DNA of 64,000 nucleotides from Chanodichthys erythropterus (GCF_024489055.1 NC_090238.1:18879092-18943091), one strand, 5' to 3'. Counted from the first letter of the stretch, positions 52,801 to 63,581 are shown. Numbers and translations are program-made. Notes: generated from the letters alone by a model not told the origin.

Positions 52801-52909
52801 CCGAGCACAGAAAAAGATGGAGAGACAAGCAGAACTCAAGAGGAAGTTTGAACAGCTCAAACAGGAAAGAATCAGCAGATATCAGGTAAATGAATTGCTG
52901 TGTTTTGTC

Positions 52910-52945
<36 letters not shown>

Positions 52946-55900
52946 TGAGTTTAGTAAAGAAAAACAATTAATTTTGATCAGTTTGTTTATATATTTGTGT
53001 TTACAGGGTGTAAATTTGTATATCAAGAATCTTGATGACACCATCGATGATGAGAAACTTCGTAAAGAGTTCTCTCCTTTCGGCTCCATTACCAGTGCCA
53101 AGGTGGGTGAAAGGGTGTCTGCTTACAGTCTTTTTCTGTTAGAGCACTTTGGGGCGAAATCCAAACTATATTTTTTCACTGAAGCGCACAGTGGGAAGAA
53201 GATGGTATTTGAAGGGCGGTCACTGTGATTTTGCCAAGTAAGACATTTTCCCTGATCAACATTTCAATCAACCAATCAGATTTGAGGGAGTTTACCGTTT
53301 ATGTCAAGTTTAGGCTTGCAACCAGGGTTAGGTGCTTCTACATCAATGATATTCACCTATCTTTCCCCTCTGATTTTAGAGATAAGTTATGGGTAGGATT
53401 AGGTTTAGGGGTAGGAATAGGGTTAAGACTAAATTTTCAGACTGGAATGCTGTTTTTATGTCTTACTTGGCAAAATCACGGTGACTGGGTACATGTATAG
53501 GTCACTTCAGGGAAGCATTTTGCAAATTTTAAAGTATTTTTTACTGTTTATGATAACATGAATCTAGGTGGCACATTTTCACAATTTTTTTTTTAAATGT
53601 ACGTAATTTATATGAGATGTTAACAGGGATTTAAACACATTTAAACCAATCAAGAAATAATCCTTACATATTTACATTTTAAATTATATATGCATATTTG
53701 TTTATTTTTAGTTTGTACTACCAAATGAGCAGATGGTACAGAAGTTGAAATAAATTTGAGTTGAAGACACAAAGACTCAAGAGTAAATTTGGTTCGGTTA
53801 AGCAGTATTCTTTTTCTTTTATATATATTTACAAAATATATATGTATAAAAGAAGAAGAATGCATAACCAAAGCAAATTTACTCTAGAGTCTTTGTGTCT
53901 TCAACTCAAATTTATTTCAACTTCTGTACTTTAAAGGGATAGTTCACCCAAAAATGACAATTCTGTCATCATTTATTCACACTCAAGTTGTTCAAAACCT
54001 GTATGAATTTCTTTCTTCTGCTGAACACAGTAGAAGATATTTTGAAGAAGATATATTGTTCGGTAACCAAACAGTTAATGGCCCCATTGCTTCATAGTAT
54101 TTTTTTCCATACTATTGAAGTCCATCAACTGTTTGGTATCCTTTATTCTTTACAAATATCTTCTTTTGTGTTCAGCAGAAGAAAGAAATTGATACAGGTT
54201 TGGAACAACCTGAGGGTGAGTAAATGATGACAGATTTTTCATTTTGGGGTGAACTATCCCTTTAAGTGATGGAGATTTATCACTGATCCAATTCAGTAAA
54301 TTATTTTTTTCTTGCAGCAAAGGATAAGATATTATACACTTTCCTACTAGCAGATGTAGCAATGTATCTATTAGGTATAACCAACACCAATAAGTCTATA
54401 CTGACAATGAATATCTTGCTGTAGGTGATGTTGGAGGACGGCAGGTCAAAAGGTTTTGGCTTTGTGTGTTTCTCTTCACCTGAGGAGGCCACAAAGGCCG
54501 TGACAGAGATGAACGGGCGTATTGTGGGCTCCAAACCACTCTACGTGGCCCTGGCCCAACGTAAAGAAGAACGCAAAGCTCATCTGACCAACCAGTACAT
54601 GCAGCGCATCGCTGGCATGAGGGCCATGCCTGCCAACGCCATCATCAACCAGTTCCAGCCTGCCGGCGGTTACTTCATGCCAGCTGTGCCACAGGTGGGT
54701 GTCTGAGACAATAAAATCTGGGATTTAAATTCCATTTAAATCTGGAAATATTATGGCCCAGTTTCACAGACAGGGCTTAGCCTAAGCCAGGATTAGGCTT
54801 TAGTTCAATTAGGATATTTAAGTAAGTTTTATGAACGTACACTTGAAAAAAACATTACTGGTGTGCATCTTGAGACAAAATAATGGCACTGACATATTTT
54901 AAGATATGTCAGTACAAGTTGCTTTCTGTTAAAGCAGCTCAAACATGCATTTTAGTCCAGGACTAGCTTAAGCCTTGTCTGTGAAACTGGGGGAAAATAG
55001 TTAAATTTAATTTAGTTAACTAATTTAGAATATAATTAAATTAATTTAGATATTTTAATTGTTTTTACATGACCTCACTGTATATTATGGAATGGCAGTT
55101 TCTGCAAAAAATAAATAAATAAATAAATCATGCTTTGGTTAAATCGTAATTGTGATTTTTTTTTTTGTCAAAATTATGATTTGACAAAACATAAATTTTT
55201 TTGTAAATAAAAAAAAGATCTAAATTATGAGAGAAAAAGTCAAATTTATGAGATAAAAACTCATAATTATGACATAATAAGTTGAAATGATGAAATAAAA
55301 AGTCATTTATGAGACATACTATGTCACTGTGAGATAAAAAAGTCAAAATTATGAAAATGATGCATTATTTTATCTCATAATTACGACTTTGTCATAATTT
55401 TGACTTTTTATGTCATAATTATGTCTTTGAATATCATAATTTTGAATTTCATCATAATTTTTCGACATATAGGTTATAATTATGAATCACCAAATCATAT
55501 TTTTTGTCTGAAATGCACTTCCATAGTATATCCATAGTATATAAATACATATAAGGATAATAAATGAATACATTTACAAGGGCTATAAAGTAGTGAAATG
55601 TTCTATACAATGATTAATAATCTCTCTGAATAATTATATCTTTTTTCAAATGCAATGAAATTCTATCATGCTTCACAGGCCCAGAACAGAACAACATACT
55701 ATGCACCAAACCAGCTCACCCAGATGCGTCCGAACCCTCGCTGGCAGCAGCAGGGTGGCAGAGGTCAGGGTGGCTTCCAGGGCATACCCAGCTCCTTGCG
55801 CCAGCCAGGGCCCCGTGCCAACATACGCCACTTGGCACCTAATGCGTCCACCCAAGGCCCACGCGGGATCCCCACAGGTGCACAGAGAGTGGGTGAGAAA

Positions 55901-58900
55901 ACCCACCCACTAATGAAGTGATGCCCTATTATGACAAACTTTGACCTGTTTTACAGACCCAGAGGCCACCTCAGATTAGATTTTTAAGTGTTGCATAGTT
56001 GGTTGAATGCGTCAGAGATTATGATTCAGGATTTAGTTTATTTTAATGTTTCATAATAATAATAATAAATATCTATTGGTTCTAGTTCAAATTTAAATGA
56101 TCATTATGTAATTCTATTGAACAACACCACAAACTACACACAATGATTACAAGTGTTTCGGTCTTCATTCTGTCTTGATTATAGCTTTAATACTTGTTTC
56201 CTCTTCCCACCACTAGGAGGCACTGGCCAACCAATGGGTCCTCGCCCTGCCATGGGGGTGACAACCCCACGAGCTATGCCCCCATACAAGTACGCCACCA
56301 CCATACGAAACACTCAGCCTCAGGTAGTGCAGCCCATTACACTTCAACAGGTAATATATGCTGATAGATTACACATAAATAAAAACTATACCTTTGACTC
56401 CAAATATTTACAAATGCAAAGATAATTCTTTTTCTCTTTCTGATTTTATGGATTGTATATTTAAAGGGTTAGTTCACCCAAAAATGAAAATTCTGTCATT
56501 TATTACTCACCCTCATGCCGTTCCACATCCGTAAGACCTTCGTTCATCTTCGGAACACAAATTAAGATATTTCAGTTGAAATCCGATGGCTCTGTGAGGC
56601 CCCCATAGGGAGCAATGTCACTTCCTCTCTCAAGATCCATAAAGGTACTAAAAACATATTTAAATCGGTTCATGTGAGTACAGTGGCTCAATATTAATAT
56701 TATAAAGCGACGAGAATATATAAAAAAACAAAAAAACAAAATAACGACTTATTTAGTGACTGCCGATTTCAAAACACTGCTTCAGGAAGCATCGGAGCAC
56801 AAATGAATCAGTGTATTGAATCATGATTCAGATCGCCAAAGTCACGTGATTTCAGCCGTTGGCGGTTTGACACGCGATCCGAATCATGATTTGATACGCT
56901 GATTCATTTGTGCTCCGATGCTTCCTGAAGCAGTGTTTTGAAATCAGCCATCACTAAATAAGTCGTCATTTTGTTTTTTTTGGCGCTCTAAAATTATTAT
57001 TATTTTTTTTTTTGGCGCTCTAAAAATATTTTCGTCGCTTTATAATATTAATATTGAACCACTGTACTCACATGAACCGATTTAAATATGTTTTTAGTAC
57101 ATTAATGGATCTTGAGAGATGAAATGTCATTGCTCCCTATGCAGGCCTCACTGAGCCATCGGATTTCAACTAAAATATCTTAATTTGTGTTCAGAAGATA
57201 AACAAAGGTCTTACGGGTGTGGAACGACTTGAGGGTGAGTAATTAATGACAGAATTTTCATTTTTGGGTGAACTAACCCTTTAATCATCTGATGCATATT
57301 TAATCAAAAACGTTAAACGTGTCTATTTTTAATTAGAAACAGGAAAAGAATTTTTTTTTTTTTTTTGCTAGGTAAAAAACAGTCATGTGGGTTAGGGTCA
57401 AAGATAGGTTATAGATCATCTCTGGTGCTGCTTATGTGGTGGTCAAAAATGACAGATTTCTATTTTTTTTTTTTAATGAAACGAATATACTATATTTTAG
57501 TATGATAATGTTTTTTTAAATATTTTGTATTTCTAGGGGATTTTATGGTATTAATTATATTTATGGAATAGTTATCCATTTATTACCTTTTAATCACTTT
57601 TTGAGCATAGACATGAAAATGAAATTTCCAACTTAAACTGTCATAAATCTTAAATGCTTTGAAGCATTTGATTAAAGTTAGGTCTCTTTTTAATCTTGGA
57701 AGATTGTTTCTCAATTGGTGAAACTAAAAAATGTTATAGAAGTTTTAGTTTATTATTTTGAAAAAGGCATTTTTAAATTTTAATGAAATATATATTTTCC
57801 AAAACACGTTTTACTTTAAAACTGTGAGAATATACATTTTATAAACTGCGAGAGCCATAAATTTAAACAAATTGTGTTGCAAATTTGAGCTTGATATCTC
57901 AAAAAATGAGCTTTCAGTAAGATTTTGTTTGAGCGCAGTACCAAACGTTTCCACTAGATGAAATATGCTTCCCATTCATTTCCAATGCTGTTATTTTTCA
58001 AAATTGGTCTCAAATTTTTCATAATATACATTATAATTTTGTACTGCCTTATTGTTATATTGGCCAGAACATGAAAATTATTATTGGCTTAGACAAACAC
58101 AATCAAATTTCATGGTTTATTGTCTTGCGCAGGCTCAGCCGGCCGTTCATGTGCAGGGTCAGGAGCCTCTGACTGCCTCCATGTTAGCTGCCGCCCCTCC
58201 TCAGGAACAGAAACAGATGCTTGGTGAGATGAGGAGGCTGTAAGCATGTTCAGCCTTTCTAAATATATCCTTACACTTTCAAGGACATTTTTGGGCATGA
58301 CAGTTTTGTGCATAAACAGCCTAATGAGTGTTAATTACTTGCTTATTTTACTCTTCCCTGAAACCATCTCAAACTGTCTTGCCCATTCTGTTTTCCCTCA
58401 GGTGAGCGATTGTTCCCTCTCATCCAGGCAATGCACCCCAGTCTAGCCGGGAAGATCACAGGAATGCTGCTTGAGATCGACAACTCTGAGCTGCTGCACA
58501 TGCTGGAGTCCCATGAGTCTCTGCGCTCCAAGGTGACAGTCGTTAACTATGATAAAAGTCTCCAGAAACAGACACTAGCTTTGCTGTTATGTGCAATAAA
58601 TAGAAAAGTAACAAGCTTTTAACAATGCAAAGCCTATCGCCTGAACCAGGGATAGAAAATGCATTCATTTATTAAGATTTATGCTTTGCCTAGCACAGAC
58701 GAGAGATGCAATCTATATATGATGATGGCATTTTATCAGTTAACCATGTGCTTATTAGAACCATGAATCTGTGTGGTTAAGATGGTGTGGGAGTTGCAGG
58801 ACTGATGATTTGTCTGTGCTGTCAGGTGGAGGAGGCTGTTGCAGTGCTTCAGGCTCATCAGGCCAAGAAAGACGCCACACAGAAAGTGGGAGTCACTGCT

Positions 58901-58924
58901 GCGACTGCAGCCGCAACATCTTGA
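36830..58924 (+). CDS. pabpc4: PABPC4: cytoplasmic poly(A)-binding protein 4
   Basis: Binds mRNA poly(A) tails in the cytoplasm and, through its C-terminal MLLE domain, PAM2-bearing partners in translation and deadenylation. Thirteen coding exons close in frame: 36830-37025, 41786-41979, 43378-43493, 43932-44071, 44157-44251, 52748-52885, 53007-53102, 54425-54694, 55679-55892, 56217-56350, 58133-58223, 58402-58532 and 58826-58924 (1914 nt, 637 aa). Four RRMs (about 11-89, 99-175, 191-268, 294-370) are followed by a Pro/Gln/Arg-rich linker and the MLLE domain (about 545-620, with [14 protein letters not shown]). Several features fit PABPC4 better than PABPC1: [39 protein letters not shown] and the final [12 protein letters not shown]. 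No breaks were seen. Introns 1 (4.8 kb) and 5 (8.5 kb) are swollen by repeats, the latter by an antisense retrovirus. ppie follows on the same strand. Confidence 0.97.
37417..37473. repeat. (TA)n microsatellite
   Basis: An uninterrupted TA run of nearly 60 bp in pabpc4 intron 1. Confidence 0.9.
37710..38181. mobile_element. Palindromic MITE, split by a second copy of the family
   Basis: The outer element runs from TTAAAGGGTTAGTTTACCC to GGGTGAAATAACCCTTTAA (TTAA at 37710-37713 and 38178-38181). An inner element occupies 37896-38092, from TTAAAGGGATAGTTTACCC to GGTGAACTATCCCTTTAA, again with TTAA at both edges. Outer sequence (GGTTCAACC, then TGTTATGAATTGACGAG) continues across the inner one. 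Confidence 0.75.
38681..38822 (+). mobile_element. tRNA-derived SINE
   Basis: A tRNA-like head has an A-box-like TAGCTCAAACGG (38685-38696) and a B-box-like GGTTTCATTCC (about 38730-38740). It is followed by a tail with AAGTTGCTTTGGGAAAAAGC, a form of the tail shared by fish tRNA SINEs and their partner LINEs. The tRNA part has lost cloverleaf pairing and has no CCA-adjacent end, so it is not a tRNA gene. It lies in pabpc4 intron 1. Confidence 0.7.
39496..39516. repeat. (GT)n microsatellite
   Basis: About ten GT units in pabpc4 intron 1. The rest of 38823-41785 shows only poly-T tracts and no exon. Confidence 0.8.
40831..40867. repeat. (TC)n microsatellite
   Basis: A run of about 18 TC units in pabpc4 intron 1; a GAGAGAGAGA patch follows at about 41020. 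Confidence 0.9.
42639..42975. mobile_element. Palindromic MITE (AGTTCACC family) in pabpc4 intron 2
   Basis: Left GCTAGTTCACCAAAAAATG, right CATTTTTGGGTGAACTATCCC ending in TTTAAG; CTCACCCTCAAGCCATCC and GGCTTGAGGGTGAG pair across it. The left TTAA is lost. Confidence 0.65.
45260..45534. mobile_element. Probable fragment of a fish DNA transposon
   Basis: The block with TGGTTTATTGCACGTTACAT, CTAGGTACTACCCTTTTGG and the terminus AAAATAGGGCCCTAT recurs widely in fish genomes as part of a hAT-like non-autonomous element, as I recall. Only the right terminus is recognisable here. Confidence 0.4.
47267..47393. mobile_element. Small MITE with ACACTGTAAAAAA ends inside the retrovirus
   Basis: The left ACACTGTAAAAAAATA and right AATTTTTTACAGTGT are inverted, a common fish MITE signature. 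It separates the integrase core from the integrase C-terminal piece. Confidence 0.6.
47946..48850 (-). mobile_element. Second LTR-like block inserted within the retroviral pol
   Basis: Near 48002-48040 the motifs TCTTTTAATGTTTTATTC, CAAGAAGGTCAGACAGAC repeat those of the outer LTR (GTCTTTCGAAAGTTTTATTT, CAAGAAAAGGTCAGACAG, near 51725-51760), including the minus-strand AATAAA. The block lies between integrase N-terminal and core remnants, where no LTR belongs, so it looks like a solo LTR of a related, diverged provirus. Its right limit is only estimated from the excess pol spacing. Confidence 0.5.
51647..51666 (-). other. Retroviral primer-binding site for tRNA-Leu
   Basis: The minus strand reads TGGTGTCAGAAGGTGGGATT. 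This is complementary to the 3' end of a vertebrate tRNA-Leu (ending TTCTGACACCA) with one inserted G. Its position 3 nt inside the LTR edge fixes the orientation of the provirus as minus. Confidence 0.75.
52133..52610. mobile_element. MITE with 47-bp inverted ends (AGCATGCTGGGAACTA)
   Basis: Left AGCATGCTGGGAACTACAGA continuing through TCCACTGCCCAGGGCTGCG is matched in reverse at 52564-52610 with one or two changes over about 45 bp. The inside holds GTAAGCCTAAGTACTGTAG, seen in fish elements whose ends read CAGGGCTGCGTTTCCC. It is non-coding, 478 bp long, and lies between the retroviral LTR and pabpc4 exon 6. Confidence 0.75.
52907..52942. repeat. (GT)n microsatellite in a short pabpc4 intron
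   Basis: About 17 GT units just after the donor of the 121-nt intron 6 (52886-53006). Confidence 0.9.
53219..53485. mobile_element. MITE with GTCACTGTGATTTTGCC ends
   Basis: The left GTCACTGTGATTTTGCCAAG and the right CTTGGCAAAATCACGGTGAC are inverted with one mismatch over about 25 bp (both continue into AAGACAT). Non-coding, 267 bp, in pabpc4 intron 7. Confidence 0.75.
53736..53929. repeat. Near-perfect 194-bp hairpin
   Basis: The left arm begins GTACAGAAGTTGAAATAAAT and the right arm ends ATTTATTTCAACTTCTGTAC; the pairing continues through GAGTTGAAGACACAAAGACT with only a few mismatches over about 90 nt, around a loop rich in ATATAT. The next MITE starts 2 bp later (TTAA at 53931). In pabpc4 intron 7. 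Confidence 0.85.
53931..54265. mobile_element. Palindromic MITE with TTAA ends
   Basis: From TTAAAGGGATAGTTCACCC to GGGTGAACTATCCCTTTAA; inner TTTCTTCTGCTGAACACA and GTGTTCAGCAGAAGAAA pair across it. TTAA at 53931-53934 and 54262-54265. Confidence 0.8.
54757..54993. mobile_element. MITE with CCCAGTTTCACAGACA ends
   Basis: Left CCCAGTTTCACAGACAGGGC, right CTTGTCTGTGAAACTGGGGG, plus inner inverted CTTAGCCTAAGCC/GGACTAGCTTAAGCC blocks. A common teleost family. In pabpc4 intron 8. Confidence 0.75.
56461..57284. mobile_element. Complete 0.8-kb palindromic MITE with TTAA ends
   Basis: Runs from TTAAAGGGTTAGTTCACCC to GGGTGAACTAACCCTTTAA. The two halves are long inverted copies (CTTCGTTCATCTTCGGAACA with TGTTCAGAAGATAAACAAAG; AAAACACTGCTTCAGGAAGC with GCTTCCTGAAGCAGTGTTTT). 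It is the best preserved member in the window, in pabpc4 intron 10. Confidence 0.88.
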
Positions 58925-59013
58925 CCGGTAACTTTTATTATTATCAGTAGTATTATATAGTTGCTGTACTCATAAAAAACTAAATTGTTTAAATTTGAAA
59001 TCATTTTCTGTAG
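58925..59013 (+). other. pabpc4: pabpc4 3' UTR intron
   Basis: Just after the stop codon a GTAACT donor (exon edge about 58927) and a TCTGTAG acceptor at 59007-59013 frame a short intron. The last exon then runs from 59014 to the polyadenylation site. The junction is only a few nucleotides from the stop, too close to provoke nonsense-mediated decay. Confidence 0.6.
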
Positions 59014-59374
59014 GGTGAAGCTGAAAGACTGAAGAGAGATCACCACTGTCTGGTGTCGTCTGGTGGCAACCAATAGGAACACAAAAAATAAAACATGAAA
59101 AAAAAAAGAAAAATACAAAATGATACTTGAACATAAAGAATACAAATTTTGTTGCAGGGTTTATATTTTTAACTCTGTAATGATTTTTATCACCTAAAGT
59201 TAATTTAAAAAGAAAAAAGAGTCAATTCTGTGAGGGAAGAGCCTCTGTATTGTGGCCAGGACTGACTTTTTCTATGAGGAAGTGGAAACTTGGTTCTTCT
59301 GTGAGATGTGTGTTTGCTGCTTTGATTGGACCTCACTTGTCCCATGACAATAACCCGAGTGGAGTGGCACTCTA

Positions 59375-59380
59375 AATAAA
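59375..59380 (+). terminator. pabpc4: pabpc4 polyadenylation signal
   Basis: AATAAA about 450 nt past the stop codon, at the end of a plausible 3' UTR. Confidence 0.7.
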
Positions 59381-59666
59381 GGGATGACTATTTAAAATGA
59401 ACTATGCTGTGTTCTCCTTTTTTATTTACCTAGCAAAGACAAAGGCCATGTTACATACACTTTTTATTAATAGTGGCTTGCGGTTCAGGAACAGTCCCTT
59501 AGAGGTTAAATGTTCTGCTCAAGAGCTCAGTTGTGACAGAAATGTAAATAACATTTCACCTTTACCTGGGACTAATCACATGACCAACACCATTTAATTC
59601 CATTTTCCTTCTGAAAGTTTATGTCTGTCAACCTACCATAAAATGATACACATACAGCTACCATAT

Positions 59667-60362
59667 TTAAAGGATTAGTTCACTTTTAAATAAAATGTTC
59701 CTGATAATTTACTCACCCCCATGTCATCCAAGATGTTCATGTCTGTCTTTCATCAGTCAAAAAGAAATTAAGGATTTTGATTAAAACGTTCCAGGATTTT
59801 TCTCCATGTAGTGGACTTCAATGGCCTCCAGACGGTTGAAGGTCAAAATTATAGCTTGGTTCTATAATTCTGCCAATACCGCACTTTCGTATTCTTCAGA
59901 AAGCTTACGCTGAATGACCTACGCCTTCCCTATTCTACTTACGGAAAAAATGAAACTGCCACCGCGTTCATTCCGTAAGTTGAATAGGGAAGGCACAGGA
60001 CATACACCGTAAGCTTTTTGAAGAATACGGAAAGCAGAAGCACGTGCGAGGCGATCATTTGTGTTTATAAAGCATATACAGTTGTATGTTTTTCGAAAAT
60101 GACCAATCGTTTTGCTAGATGAGACCCTTATTCCTCGTCTGGTATCGTTTAAAGCCCTTTGAAGCTGCACTGAAACTGTAATTTTGACCTTCAACCGTTT
60201 GGAGGCCACTGAAGTCCACTATATGGAGAAAAATCCTGGAATGCTTTCATCAAAAACTTTCATTTCTTTTCGACTGAAGAAAGAAAGACATAAACATCTT
60301 GGATGACATGGGGGTGAGTAAATTATCAGGAAAAGTTGATTGAAAGTGAACTAATCCTTTAA
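59667..60362. mobile_element. Palindromic MITE (GGATTAGTTCACTT family) with TTAA ends
   Basis: TTAAAGGATTAGTTCACTTT at the left, AAAGTGAACTAATCCTTTAA at the right. Inner TGGCCTCCAGACGGTTGAAGG and CCTTCAACCGTTTGGAGGCC pair (each quoted in part). Intergenic between pabpc4 and ppie. Confidence 0.8.
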
Positions 60363-60486
60363 TGAGTCTATACATTATCAAGACATAAATGATCATGATC
60401 ACAAAATATGTAAACATCATCCCATTTAAGTAACTGATTAATTCAAATAAAAATATTTAGTTGTTCACATTTTAGATTATTGTTAC

Positions 60487-61327
60487 CAGTGCTTCCCATA
60501 CATAGACTTTGGGCGGGCCGCCCACATATAATAACGGCCGCCCAAGTATATTCGGAGACACATTTTTGCTTTTATTATTTTTATCCTCTTATACTTTTAT
60601 ATCCGCGGCCGCGCAAGATAATGAAACCATCCGCGATCGATTAACTAGTCGTTTCATACCTGCTCGTTATGTGTGCGTCAGAACTGTTTACTCCCACTAA
60701 CATTCAACAAGCTCTACAAGCTCACGCGACAGCGCTTCAGACTGCTTCAAAGTGATTCTCAATCAATGAAAAGCGCAGATATATGCCAAGCGATTGCTAA
60801 TGAACTGAAGTTGATGAATTATTACAATGTCTACTTTATGGCCTTTATATAAAATGTTTTAGACGATTGTAAGAATCTGAAGGACATTTCAAAATAAGAG
60901 TACCTGTGTGTTTCGGGCTTGTTTATAAGTAAAAGTCACAAGATAAGTTTTTTCTTTGGTTACACAATAAATTGTAAATTTGATTTCCATTTTAGTCATA
61001 GTAAATTATTGTAGTTTCCCCCACAGGAAGAAAACACTAAGAACATTATTTAACACATATTATTCATTTTATAAATTTTACTAGTGTCCCATTCACTGAT
61101 TAAATGCTGTAATTTTGCATAATTTACAATGCATAATAATGAATAATATTAGTATGTAATTAAATGTAATATGTTATGTAATTAAAATTAATTTCAATAA
61201 ATAAAAATACTGTTAAAAATCACACATTATTTGTTTGTCACATGTAGTAGACCATTTTTGTGACGTGGGTAATGTGAGGATTTTTTGCCCGGCTACCACC
61301 GCAATTTCAAACCTCTGGGAAGCACTG
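60487..61327. mobile_element. hAT-like element with CAGTGCTTCCCA ends
   Basis: Left CAGTGCTTCCCA and right TGGGAAGCACTG are exact inverted repeats of 12 bp. The subterminal GGGCGGGCCGCCC is typical of a widespread fish hAT family. No coding frame and no clear target duplication. Confidence 0.75.
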
Positions 61328-61416
61328 GTTACTTAAAATAAAAACTAAGCTATTTAGACTCTGTGGTTTCCCGCCGTGTGACTGGAAATATATATTTTAA
61401 AATATATAAAAATATA

Positions 61417-61423
<7 letters not shown>

Positions 61424-61512
<89 letters not shown>

Positions 61513-61514
61513 TT
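61424..61514. repeat. (TA)n microsatellite followed by a T run
   Basis: About 35 TA units with one TG interruption and then more than 20 T, about 180 bp upstream of ppie. Confidence 0.9.
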
Positions 61515-61690
61515 TAAATATATATTTTTAAAAGTAAAAAAGTTTTTAACTAAACTAACTAAAAAAAAACGTACAGCCCCACATAGAACAATGGACACTT
61601 GTGTGTGTGTCAGTGATGTTATTTGTCCTCCGCATCACTAGAGGGACACAAACCCGCAGTGGCGAAGAAAACAGTCAAAGGTTACGAGCA

Positions 61691-61702
61691 AGATGGCGGC
61701 GA
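61691..61702 (+). promoter_or_regulatory. ppie: YY1-like site over the ppie start codon
   Basis: AAGATGGCGGCG matches the YY1 consensus (AAnATGGCGGC) and contains the start ATG. YY1 sites just downstream of the start site are common in TATA-less housekeeping genes. No TATA box is seen in the preceding 60 bp. Confidence 0.5.
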
Positions 61703-63173
61703 ATAAACGTGTTCTTTATGTTGGTAAGAAAAGCATCAAAAATTGTAATCAAAATAAACTCTTTGCTCTCACATTGCACTAGTTTAATTTCACAGTCACG
61801 TGCATGTTTAGTAATGTGGTTCCGGTTTTCCACTGTAGCCGTGAACGCGCCAAAAGATGAAATAGGAGCTTCAGTGAACGTTCAGTGATTTTTTTAAAAT
61901 AAAATATTAAATAATTGACATATGTGGGGTTTTTTTTCCTCAGGGGGTCTTGCGGAGGAGGTGGATGAGAAAGTGCTGCACGCTGCATTCATTCCCTTCG
62001 GTGACATCACGGATATTCAGATCCCATTGGATTATGAGACAGGTAACACACACATCAAAATACAATCCCGTTATCATTATAACTAACAGAAACAGTTTTA
62101 CGACCTTAACATATCATATGACAATAATATCGCCCCTCATGTTTGACTCTTTTTGTCCACAGAGACACACAGGGGCTTTGCATTCATCGAGTTTGAGCTG
62201 GGAGAGGTGAATACTTGCTAAGACTGTCTTCAACTAAGAATATATCCTCGATTCATTTTAAATAAAATGGAAAATATTACACATTAGAATCATATGCAAC
62301 TTGTATCTTTTTTCATTAATTAATTCCGGTCCATCAATGTTGCTTCTCATCATAGTTTGCACAAGCCACCATACATGACTGTTTTGTCTAAATCTACATA
62401 AAAAGCTGCTTAAATACACCAATATGTCACTTTCTTAAAGTTCTCTGTGCTTTTTCCCAGGATGCAGCAGCTGCCATCGATAATATGGTAAGTTAATGAA
62501 CCACTCACTTCTGTAGTGTTTTAGTTTGTCACAATTCCTCAGAGATATGCTTAATATCTGTTCGTCTTTGTGTTCTGCAGAACGAGTCGGAGCTGTTCGG
62601 GAGAACCATCAGAGTGAACATCGCCAAACCCATGAGAATTAAAGAGGGCTCCTCTCGACCAGGTGAGGGTTTCATGAAAAACTCACTGATTATGCTGTTA
62701 ACCTATTTCATTCACTTATTTGCATGTCCATGAAACAAAAATCTGTTAATTGATGCTCTGCTTATAGTGTGGTCTGAAGATGACTGGCTGAAGAAGTTCT
62801 CAGGGAAGACCATTGAGGAGAGCGAGGAGGCGGAGTCAGCTGCGGTATCAGCCAGTACAAACACTCAGGAGGTGGGAATGTTGAAATATAATTGATTTTG
62901 GTATGAAATTATATTTAATGCTTGACAAGTTGTCGTATTCATATAGCAGTTTATACATATTTTTGCTTGGTGTCTGATGTTTTTTTTTAGATTTTACTTT
63001 TTGATTTATCATTAACACTCTCCGATTGGTATTTTGTGTTTCTGAACAGGGAGAGCCTCCAGCAAAAAAAGGCAGAACTAACCCTCAGGTCTACATGGAT
63101 ATCAAGATTGGCAACAAGCCTGCAGGTCGACTGCGCTTCCTTCTGCGAGCAGACGTTGTGCCTATGACTGCAG
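61693..63173 (+). CDS. ppie: PPIE: spliceosomal cyclophilin E, 5' part
   Basis: Peptidyl-prolyl isomerase with an N-terminal RRM, a nuclear protein of spliceosomal complexes (family knowledge). Seven exons are present: 61693-61723, 61944-62042, 62163-62206, 62461-62487, 62581-62662, 62768-62871 and 63050-63173 (511 nt, 170 codons plus one base). The RRM occupies about residues 5-83: RNP2-like VLYVGGL and RNP1-like RGFAFIEFE are intact. A linker with KEGSSRP and PAKKGR follows, then the cyclophilin domain opens with NPQVYMDIKIGNKPAGRL and stops at VVPMTA. The last donor (GTCAGT) leads out of the window, so the catalytic cyclophilin core is not visible. The gene is on the same strand as pabpc4, about 2.3 kb downstream of its polyadenylation site. 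Confidence 0.96.
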
Positions 63174-63581
63174 GTCAGTAAACTATCTTTAGAGGTTCCT
63201 ATTTCTTTACTGCATGTTTAAAGTTGGCATGTAATGAAAATGTACCCTCTTTTCCAAATTCATTGATTACAATTCAGCCATGCATATTAATTTTTAACTT
63301 TTTTGACCTGATAATCAATTTAAAAATGGTGAAATGACTGACTCTGGTGACGCATACAAAAATCCAATCGTTTTGTCAGCATAAACCCACCTGTTTCTTA
63401 CAATTGACTTCAAGCTCATTATAGTAATGTGTGGGTCGTGGTTATATCCGCAGACACTGCAGATAATCTGGGAGTCAGGCGGGCCAAGTAAAAAACATTC
63501 CTTACTTCCCATATCCAGCCTTTGCTTGGGCTGAATGGATTTCATTACTTGTGTGTTCGGGCAAAAATGGTGACATTCCAA

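Noticed and set aside
58533..58825. Intronic snoRNA in pabpc4
   Set aside because: ATGATGA and CTGA motifs occur near 58718-58806, but no terminal stem or convincing guide layout was found; human PABPC4 hosts an H/ACA snoRNA, which I could not identify here.
61363..61641. Coding frames over the TA repeat
   Set aside because: They are translations of the (TA)n and T tracts only.
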